Source: CAZUZD01 sp964624465 (GTDB lineage: Bacteria; Planctomycetota; Planctomycetia; Isosphaerales; Isosphaeraceae). From it: a stretch of DNA of 47,585 bases. Made by a program: the position numbers and the translations under genes. The DNA lies in NCBI GenBank assembly GCA_964624465.1, contig CAZUZD010000012.1, positions 1-47,585 of the forward strand, read 5' to 3'. The notes below the pieces were generated by a model. That model had not been told where the DNA came from. It worked only from the letters and a program-made list of their open reading frames with translations, and searched no databases. Shown piece by piece: positions 41,105 to 47,585 of the stretch (its first letter is position 1; each line of letters starts with the position of its first letter).

Positions 41105-44100
41105 TCAGCCGGCGGCCGTGACGACGAGCCGGTGGGCGCCGCTGCCGCTCACGGTCAGCCGGCCGACGCCCCCCTCGGAGACGGTCATCGGGGTGGCCGC
41201 GCCGTCGACGGTGGCCGTCCAGGTCTTCGACGGGTCGAGGTCGGCAAGGTACACGCGGGTGGTGCCGCGCGACGCGGTCCAGTCGAGGGAGAATCCGGCC
41301 CGCACGGTGCGGTCGACGGGCAGGCTGCTGAAGCCGGCGATCACGTCATCCTCCAGCGGCCGCCGCACGTGCGCGGCCTCGATCGCGGCGCCGGCGTCGC
41401 TGCGGATCAGCACCGAGCTGACCGCGGTGCCGGGGTCGGAGCCGCTCCAGACGGCGAGGAAGTGGTTTCGCACCGGCCGGTCGTCGGCGGGCCACTTCGG
41501 CAAGGGCGAGATGCGCACCTGCTGGAAGTTCTCCGACGGGTTGTCGTAGTCCTCGGCGGCGGTGTCGTCCTGGTACCGGGCGTTGCGGAAGAAGCCGCCG
41601 ATTTCCCGGGAGAGCACCACGCTGGTGGCGTCGCGCGCGGTGGTCTCGGGCAGGAGCTGATCGACGGCCACCTGCTGGCCGCCGGCGGTGGTCCAGGCCA
41701 CCCGCGCCGGGCTCGACAGGTCGATGGCCCGACCCGGCGGCACCAGCACGCACTGCTCCACCATGCCGAGGTTGTAGTCCACCTGGCGCTGCAACCAGGC
41801 CTGATGGCTGTCCATGCGCATCAGGTGGCAGAAGTCGCCCGCGGCGGGCGGCACCGGCAGCGGCCGGTCCAGCGTCAGGGTCGTGGTCGACGCGCCCTGG
41901 GTGTTGGACACCACATAGCGCGCAATCCCCTCGTTCGGGCCCGACTTGAACCAGACGCGGAAGTCCTTCCACTTGTTCGCGAAGCTGGACTCCAGGGCGA
42001 GGGTGACCGTCGTCGTGGTGGGAGCCGGTGCGGCCTTCACCAGCGCCAGGCCGGGGAACGAGCTGTCCACCTGCTTGATGTAGCCGCCCACGCCATACAC
42101 GCGGAACGGGTTGCGCATCAGGACCCGGTCGTGGCTGACGATCACGTCGGAGGTTCGGCTGGTCGACGGGAAGTAGAACAGCCGCCGGGTGCGCTCGAGC
42201 TGGCAGGCCGGCGGCCGGGCGCTGGCCTCGAACACCGAGTGGCCGTAGTGCGAGCCGCTGGTATAGACATACTCGCCGGCCGCCCCCTCCTGGTGCAGGG
42301 CGCCATTGATGTCGCCGCGCACCAGGCCGGCGGTGACGATGCCGCCGCTGTACCCCTCCTCGCGGTAGTTGGCGTAGAGGAACCCGCCCGAATACGCCTG
42401 ATACGCCGTGAAGACCCGTTCCTGCTTCCGCACCAGCTCGAACGGGTTGAGCGCATGCAGCTCGTGGTCCACCATCGTGTCGCCGAAGTTGAGCGAGAAG
42501 AACCACGAGTCGTTCTCGGCCCAGCCATCGCGGTGGAACGTCGAGCGCCGCCGCACCGCCTCGGGGGAGACCCACAGCCGGGGCGCCCCGGCCATCGGGG
42601 CGCGCGGGGTGGAGAAGTCGTAGAGGTACTGGAATCGCGACTGCTGCGGCCGGCCCTGGCTGAAGGGGTCCTTGGCCGTGCCGGGGAACACGACGACGAT
42701 CTGGTGCAGCATCTCCGCCAGGTACGGATCGTAGCGCAGGTCGCCCTGCCCGCCGGCGGCCGCCGAGCTGATCCAGTTGACGTGCACCCCCTGGAGCTTG
42801 CGCACCGAGCTGGAGCTGAACTGCTCATCCCCCCAGTGGGCGTAGTAGTTCAGGTTGGGCGCCCAGCGGTGGATCATGGTCGCGGCGTAGGTTCGCTTCA
42901 GCTCCGCGTACTCCGGGAAGTGCTCCACCCCGAGCGCGTGCCGCAGCGCGTTGGTGCCCCAGATGGCATAGAGCATGGTGCCGCCGTTGTACAACGACGA
43001 CTCCACCCACTCGCCCGACCGCGAGCCGTCGGCGTACTGGCCCACCGCGTTGCGGTAGGTGGAGGCGATCGTGCCCGTCGTGCGGGCGAAGCCGCCGGCC
43101 GGCCAGCTCTCCCCCTCGTCGGTCAGCCAGCTCCGCGACAGGTAGCCGCCGGCCCGGGTGTTGCCCAGCGGCGCGGTGATCACGTCGAGCGCCGCGGCGC
43201 CGAAGTAGGCGCCCATCACCGCGTCCGAGTCGTTGATCCGGTTCGTCTTGCGGCTCTGCGTCGTCGTGTTCACGCCGACGGCCAGGTCGATCAGATTGTT
43301 GATGAAGTTCAGGAATTTCAGCCGTTGCGCGGTGCTGAGCGCCGGGTACAGGAACTCGTAGGCGGCGACCATCTCGATCGACCGGTCGCGGACCTCGTTC
43401 TGCCACCACTGGTAGCGGTGGAAGATGGTCAGCGAGTCGCCGACCCCGATCGCCTGGGCGGGGGCCGTGGCCAGGGTCAGGTCGTAGGTGCTGGCGTCGA
43501 CGGCGGTGGCCGCGGTGATCAGCCAGCCGGGCTGGTCGACCGTCGCATTGCCGCCGGTGTTGAACGTGACGCGGTCGGACACCAGGCCGCCCAGCGATTC
43601 GGCCACATACAGGCGGCTGACCAGGTCGGTCGGCAGCCCCGAGACGCGGAACGTCTTCGGCCCCGTCACCGCCGTGATCGTGCCCGTGGCGCCGAACATG
43701 CGCCGGCCGTTGGAATTGTACGGCTGGCCCATCGCCTCCGAACCGATGTCGAACAGCTGGTAGGCGCGCTGGGCGACCGCGGCGTCGCCGGTGAGGACGT
43801 AGTACAGCACCAGGTGGCTGTGCAGGTACGGCCAGTAGCCATTCGCCGGCCAGGTGCCGGGCAGGTACAGCCGCTCGTAGGCGTAGCGGGCGGTCGTCTG
43901 GCGATTGGCCTCGTAATCGGCCTTGCCCTGGAGCAGGCCCTGCTTCCAGCGCGGGCTCACGAGCAGCCGGGGCGCGTGCGCCTGGTTGCCGTCGTAGGCC
44001 CAGCTCTTGCCGGCCGCCAGGGTGGTCACGCTCGCGGTGGTCGCTCGCCAGGCGCTTTCACCCGCGGAGTTGCGGGCGCGGATGCGGAAGTCGTAGGCGG

Positions 44101-47100
44101 TCTGCGGGCTCAGGCCGCCGATGTACACATCCGTCGAGAGCCGGGGCGCCACCGTCGCGCCCGACTTCGCCAGCGTCGCCGGCTGCCAGGCGCCCTGACC
44201 GGCCGGGCTCACCTCGATGGCGAACGACTCCTCGCGGTCGTCGTTCACGGTCCACCAGAGGAAGACCTCGCTCGACGTGGACGGGAGCCCCGCCAGGCTC
44301 GCCGGCTGGCCGGGCACGGCCGTCGTGATCAGCTTCGGCCCGGTGAATCGCTCCGGACTGCTGGCCGACGGCACCGACCAGCCGCCCTCGGAGATGTGCC
44401 GCACCCGGTACGTGTAATAGCAATGCGGCGCCAGGCCGCGATCCACATACTGGGTGGTGCCGGGGGCCAGTCGAGCCGCCTCCATCCACCCCAGCTCGTT
44501 GACCGGTCCGGTCGTGGGGCCCTGGTTCGTGCGCTCGACCAGGATGCCCAGGCCGGCGGCGGCGTTGGTCCAGGCGAGCGTGATCTCCAGGTTCCCGCTT
44601 ACGGTGGCCGTCAGGCCGGTGGGCGCGGTGCCGAACGACCAGCTCGCCGGGAACGTGCGGGTGGTCACGACCGGGCTGGCGACGCTGAGGGCGCCGAACC
44701 AGAGGCGGTCGCGGACGCGGATGTAATACTGGGTTTCGGGGGACAACCCGCTGAGCGTGACCACCCCATCCGCGATCGCGGTGCCGGGGAAGTTCACGCC
44801 GTCGGTGCCGTACTCCACCTGGAAGTAGCTGTGCACTCCACCCACCGCATACGCCGTGGTGCGGGGCTGCACCCGGATCTCGGTGGGGCTGACGGCCGAG
44901 GCGACCACGTCGCAGGGCCGGGTGCCCGCGTTCTGGCCGGCCGCCCGGGTGGTGACGGTGGCCGGTCCGACGTACTCTGACGAGCCGCCGGCGCCGACGG
45001 CCTTCGCCCGCACCTTCACCGTCGTGTTCCGACCCACGTCGGGCGTGAGGGCCCAGGTGGTGCCGGGGCTCGACTCGGCCACCGGCGTCCAGGTGCCGCC
45101 GTTGTCGGTCGAGTACTCGATGACCGGTGTGGCCGTGCCGGCGCTGGTGTCCTCGAGCGCCACCTCGACCCGGCCGTCGACGGCTGCAATTTGCAGGTTG
45201 CGGGGCGCGGCGATCGAACCGGCCGCCGCCGTGGTGCCGCTGGCGATCGCCGAATACGCCGAATCGCCCGAGGCGTTGCGGGCCCGCACGCGGTAATCGT
45301 AGGTCGTGCTGGCGGTCAGGTTGCTGTCGCCGTAGGACGTGGTTCCGACCGGTGTCGAGCCGATCTCCGCGAAGCTGCCGGCGCCGGCGGCCGACCGCTC
45401 GATCCGGTACGACACCACCGCCCCGCCGCCGCTGCCGGCCGACCAGCCGAGGCTGATCGTGCTCGACGACGTGCCGCTGGCCGAGAGGCCCGTCGGCGCC
45501 GAGGGTGGCCCGGAAACGACCACCTGGGTGCTGACGCTGGCGACGTTCGACCAGGCCGAGGGGCTCGGCGTGCCCAGGGCCCGGACCCGGTAGTAGTAGA
45601 GGGTGCCGGCGGACAGGCCGGTGTGGCTGAAGCTGGTGGCGTTGGCGGCCAGGGGGCTCAGGGCGGCCCAGCCGGCGGTGCCGTCGGCCGACCACTGCAC
45701 CTCGAAGCCGGTTTCCCCGGTCGAGTTGTCGGCGAAGCTGCCGTTGATCTGGGACGACGAGACGGCCGTCACCGCCAGGTTCGACGGCGCGGCCAGGCCG
45801 CCGGCGAGGGTGCTGCCCGTGGCGACCGACCAGGAGCTGTCCGCGATCGGGTTCCGGGCCCGGATGCGGTAGTCGTAGGTCGTGCTGGGGCTCAGGTTCG
45901 TGTCGGTGTACGCGACGGCGGCGGCGTCGGCCAGGAAGACGACGTCGGTGAACGTGTTCGCGCCCGCCGGCGAGCGCTGGATGAGGTAGCTGACGGTCGC
46001 GCCGCCGGTGATGCCGGGGGCCCAGCTCAGCGCCATCGTCGTGGCCGAGGCGCCAGTGGCCGTGAAGTTCAGCGGCGGGGCCGGCCAGGTGGCGGCCTGC
46101 GTCGTGCCGCTGGCGGTGTTCGAGTAGCTCGAATCGCCCGAGGCCCCCCGGGCGCGGACCCGGTAGTCGTAGGTGGTCGCGGCCGCGAGCTGCGGGTCGG
46201 TGTAGGTCGTGATCCCGGCCGCCACCGAGGCGACTTCCACGAACGCACCGCCGCCGGTCGAGCGCTCGATCCGGTACGTCTGCACCGTGGCGCCGCCGAC
46301 GCCCGCCTGCCAGCTCAGGGCCACGGCCGACGGGGTCGTCGAGGTCACCGCCAGCGCCGTCGGCGTGGCCGGGGCGGACGCCTGCGTGCTGGCGCCGGCC
46401 GTGTTGGAGTACGCCGAATCGCCGGCCACGTTTCGGGCGCGGACGCGGTAGTCGTAGGCCGTCGACGGGCTCAGGCCGGTGTCGGCGAAACTCGTGACCG
46501 ACCCGGCGACCGAGCCGACCTCGGCGAAGGCGTTCGCGCCCGAGGCCGACCGCTCGACCCGGAACGACGCCACCGCCCCGCCGCCGAAACCGGCGGTCCA
46601 CGTCAGGCCGATGCCGGTCGCCGAGCTGGCCACGGCGGTCAGGCCCGTCGGGGTCGCGGGCGCCACCAGCGGCGGGGCCTGCGTGCTGGCGCTGGCCGTG
46701 TTGGAATAGGCCGAGTCGCCGGCCGCGTTCCGGGCCCGGACGCGGTAGTCGTAGGCCGTCGACGGGCTCAGGCCCGGGTCGGCGAAGCTGACGACCGACC
46801 CGGCGACCGACCCGACCTCGGCGAAGGAGCCCGCGCCGGCCGGCGATCGCTCGACGCGGTAGCTGGCGACCGCGCCCCCGCCGGCTCCCGCCGCCCAGCT
46901 CAGGCTGATGCTGGTCGACGACTGGGCCGCCGCCGTGAGCGCCGTGGGCGCCGACGGGGCCGCCAGCGGCGGGGCCTGGGTCGAGGCGCCGGCGGTGTTC
47001 GAGTATCCGGAGTCGCCGGCGTCATTGCGGGCGCGGACGCGGTAGTCGTAGGCGGTGCTGGCGGTCAGGCCGGCGTTGTCGTAGCTGGTGAGCGTGCCGG

Positions 47101-47584
47101 CGACCGATCCGACCTCGGCGAAGGCGCCGGCCCCGGCCGGGGACCGCTCGATGCGGTACGAGCTGACCGCACCGCCGCCCGCCCCGGGGGTCCAGGCGAG
47201 GCGGATGCTGCTGCTCGACAGGCCGGAGGCGACCAGGCTCGTCGGGGTCGCCGGGGCCAGCGGCGGGGCGCCGGAGGAGGTGACGCTGATCTCGTTGGAG
47301 TCCAGCGAGGCCCCGGCGTCGTTGCGGGCCCGCACCCGGTAGCGGTACGTCTGCCCGGCCAGCAGCCCGACATCGCGGTGGCGAGTGGAGTTGGCCGGCA
47401 GCTCGGCGATGCGTGCCCAGGGCTGCGTCGCGGTCGAGCGCTCGACCTCGTACGCCGTCTCGACGTCGCTGGCGTCGTCCCACATCAGCTCGACGACCCC
47501 CGCGCCCGGGGCGGAAGCGGTCAGGTTCAGCGGAGCGGCGGGGGCCCGCCGGCCGCGGGCCCCGCCGGCCCTGGCGAAGTGGCG
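41105..47584 (-). CDS. Giant multi-FN3 protein with heparinase II/III-like (polysaccharide lyase-like) C-terminal region, cut by window end
   Basis: The frame stays open to the window edge, so the start and any signal peptide are missing; 2159 residues are visible. The first ~1190 (44020-47584) are about twelve fibronectin type III domains. Most contain the strand YDYRVRARN, and domains 2-4 are nearly identical. The last ~970 residues (41105-44020) look like an alpha-toroid plus beta-sandwich lyase. Helical stretches are YWPYLHSHLVLYYVLTGDA and RSIEMVAAYEFLYPAL, then SGEWVESSLYNGG, HRDGWAENDSWFFSLNFGD and VDHELHALNPFELV, which recalls the heparinase II/III beta-domain motif. Two small beta inserts (FRVSGLPTDLVSRLYV; DFRVWFKSGPNEGIARYV) interrupt it. 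Such proteins are secreted and act on acidic polysaccharides, so trimming or binding the locus's own polymer is inferred. No sorting signal is seen at the C-terminus (HRLVVTAAG). Family assignment of the C-terminal region is moderate. Confidence 0.8.
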   Translation of the reverse strand, partial: RHFARAGGARGRRAPAAPLNLTASAPGAGVVELMWDDASDVETAYEVERSTATQPWARIAELPANSTRHRDVGLLAGQTYRYRVRARNDAGASLDSNEISVTSSGAPPLAPATPTSLVASGLSSSSIRLAWTPGAGGGAVSSYRIERSPAGAGAFAEVGSVAGTLTSYDNAGLTASTAYDYRVRARNDAGDSGYSNTAGASTQAPPLAAPSAPTALTAAAQSSTSISLSWAAGAGGGAVASYRVERSPAGAGSFAEVGSVAGSVVSFADPGLSPSTAYDYRVRARNAAGDSAYSNTASASTQAPPLVAPATPTGLTAVASSATGIGLTWTAGFGGGAVASFRVERSASGANAFAEVGSVAGSVTSFADTGLSPSTAYDYRVRARNVAGDSAYSNTAGASTQASAPATPTALAVTSTTPSAVALSWQAGVGGATVQTYRIERSTGGGAFVEVASVAAGITTYTDPQLAAATTYDYRVRARGASGDSSYSNTASGTTQAATWPAPPLNFTATGASATTMALSWAPGITGGATVSYLIQRSPAGANTFTDVVFLADAAAVAYTDTNLSPSTTYDYRIRARNPIADSSWSVATGSTLAGGLAAPSNLAVTAVSSSQINGSFADNSTGETGFEVQWSADGTAGWAALSPLAANATSFSHTGLSAGTLYYYRVRALGTPSPSAWSNVASVSTQVVVSGPPSAPTGLSASGTSSSTISLGWSAGSGGGAVVSYRIERSAAGAGSFAEIGSTPVGTTSYGDSNLTASTTYDYRVRARNASGDSAYSAIASGTTAAAGSIAAPRNLQIAAVDGRVEVALEDTSAGTATPVIEYSTDNGGTWTPVAESSPGTTWALTPDVGRNTTVKVRAKAVGAGGSSEYVGPATVTTRAAGQNAGTRPCDVVASAVSPTEIRVQPRTTAYAVGGVHSYFQVEYGTDGVNFPGTAIADGVVTLSGLSPETQYYIRVRDRLWFGALSVASPVVTTRTFPASWSFGTAPTGLTATVSGNLEITLAWTNAAAGLGILVERTNQGPTTGPVNELGWMEAARLAPGTTQYVDRGLAPHCYYTYRVRHISEGGWSVPSASSPERFTGPKLITTAVPGQPASLAGLPSTSSEVFLWWTVNDDREESFAIEVSPAGQGAWQPATLAKSGATVAPRLSTDVYIGGLSPQTAYDFRIRARNSAGESAWRATTASVTTLAAGKSWAYDGNQAHAPRLLVSPRWKQGLLQGKADYEANRQTTARYAYERLYLPGTWPANGYWPYLHSHLVLYYVLTGDAAVAQRAYQLFDIGSEAMGQPYNSNGRRMFGATGTITAVTGPKTFRVSGLPTDLVSRLYVAESLGGLVSDRVTFNTGGNATVDQPGWLITAATAVDASTYDLTLATAPAQAIGVGDSLTIFHRYQWWQNEVRDRSIEMVAAYEFLYPALSTAQRLKFLNFINNLIDLAVGVNTTTQSRKTNRINDSDAVMGAYFGAAALDVITAPLGNTRAGGYLSRSWLTDEGESWPAGGFARTTGTIASTYRNAVGQYADGSRSGEWVESSLYNGGTMLYAIWGTNALRHALGVEHFPEYAELKRTYAATMIHRWAPNLNYYAHWGDEQFSSSSVRKLQGVHVNWISSAAAGGQGDLRYDPYLAEMLHQIVVVFPGTAKDPFSQGRPQQSRFQYLYDFSTPRAPMAGAPRLWVSPEAVRRRSTFHRDGWAENDSWFFSLNFGDTMVDHELHALNPFELVRKQERVFTAYQAYSGGFLYANYREEGYSGGIVTAGLVRGDINGALHQEGAAGEYVYTSGSHYGHSVFEASARPPACQLERTRRLFYFPSTSRTSDVIVSHDRVLMRNPFRVYGVGGYIKQVDSSFPGLALVKAAPAPTTTTVTLALESSFANKWKDFRVWFKSGPNEGIARYVVSNTQGASTTTLTLDRPLPVPPAAGDFCHLMRMDSHQAWLQRQVDYNLGMVEQCVLVPPGRAIDLSSPARVAWTTAGGQQVAVDQLLPETTARDATSVVLSREIGGFFRNARYQDDTAAEDYDNPSENFQQVRISPLPKWPADDRPVRNHFLAVWSGSDPGTAVSSVLIRSDAGAAIEAAHVRRPLEDDVIAGFSSLPVDRTVRAGFSLDWTASRGTTRVYLADLDPSKTWTATVDGAATPMTVSEGGVGRLTVSGSGAHRLVVTAAG
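45184..45196. promoter_or_regulatory. Candidate parS-like palindrome, distant copy 5
   Basis: CTGCAATTTGCAG, reverse complement of the core found around parAB, lies inside the FN3 gene, where it encodes LQIA between two FN3 domains. The 16-base string CCTGCAAATTGCAGCC is shared with copy 2. It may be a real distant site or a coding coincidence. Confidence 0.35.
46375..47262 (-). repeat. Tandem FN3-coding DNA repeats
   Basis: Three successive units of about 295 bases encode FN3 domains 2-4 with long stretches of near-identical DNA (for example around each GGTCGGCGAAGCT / CGGTAGTCGTAGGCC segment). This indicates recent duplication or slippage. Domains on either side are more diverged. Confidence 0.7.
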
Positions 47585-47585
47585 G

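Noticed and set aside
41132..44980. 1282-codon plus-strand open frame opposite the FN3/lyase-like gene
   Set aside because: It is low-complexity Arg/Gly/Val/His-rich translation, a shadow of the real minus-strand gene.
1..47585. tRNA or rRNA genes
   Set aside because: No cloverleaf with conserved T-loop and acceptor features and no rRNA-like stretch was recognised on either strand by eye.

Overview
The window is very GC-rich, with G or C in almost every third codon position. Its gene content is that of a Gram-negative-type bacterium with an outer-membrane-associated exopolysaccharide system. A Tat-signal Gfo/Idh/MocA oxidoreductase, a double-FHA protein, an exosortase/EpsI pair and a RepA-type initiator with parAB together suggest a planctomycete, probably of the Isosphaeraceae. 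That placement is inference from family content; no rRNA or other phylogenetic marker is present.

Layout. (1) 1-13.2 kb is an exopolysaccharide block: the 3' end of a nucleotide-sugar dehydrogenase, a 1443-residue membrane-anchored TPR protein, a convergent double-FHA protein, an exosortase, a Wzc-type chain-length regulator/tyrosine kinase, a separate EpsI protein and a convergent priming sugar-phosphate transferase. (2) 13.8-15.7 kb holds an XRE-family regulator and an unrecognised 212-residue protein. (3) 15.7-21.5 kb is a replication and partition module: parA-parB, several copies of the palindrome CTGCAAATTGCAG, a convergent ankyrin-repeat gene, about 15 iterons followed by an AT-richer stretch, and a RepA-family initiator. 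(4) 21.5-27.8 kb is a tetR-adaptor-RND efflux operon with a copy of the same inverted-repeat (MITE/REP-like) element on each side. (5) 27.9-31.2 kb encodes a Gfo/Idh/MocA oxidoreductase, a thiolase and a small protein. (6) 31.7-47.6 kb is a second polysaccharide block: a Wzm/Wzt ABC exporter, a methyltransferase and a GT2 glycosyltransferase on the plus strand. On the minus strand are three further glycosyltransferases, UDP-GlcNAc 2-epimerase and a giant protein (cut by the window end) with about twelve FN3 domains and a heparinase/lyase-like C-terminal part.

How it fits together. WecB and the dehydrogenase can supply an amino-sugar or uronic-acid nucleotide sugar. The priming transferase starts the lipid-linked chain, the glycosyltransferases extend it, and Wzm/Wzt exports it. 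Wzc and exosortase/EpsI belong to a Wzy-type or sorting-linked surface system, and the FN3 protein could bind or trim surface polysaccharide. No Wzx, Wzy, outer-membrane exporter or PEP-CTERM substrate is visible here.

The most interesting part is the replication module inside this locus. A complete iteron origin plus initiator sits next to parAB, with candidate centromere palindromes that do not match the canonical chromosomal parS. This suggests the window is part of a plasmid or chromid carrying surface-polysaccharide genes, or a chromosome with an integrated replicon.
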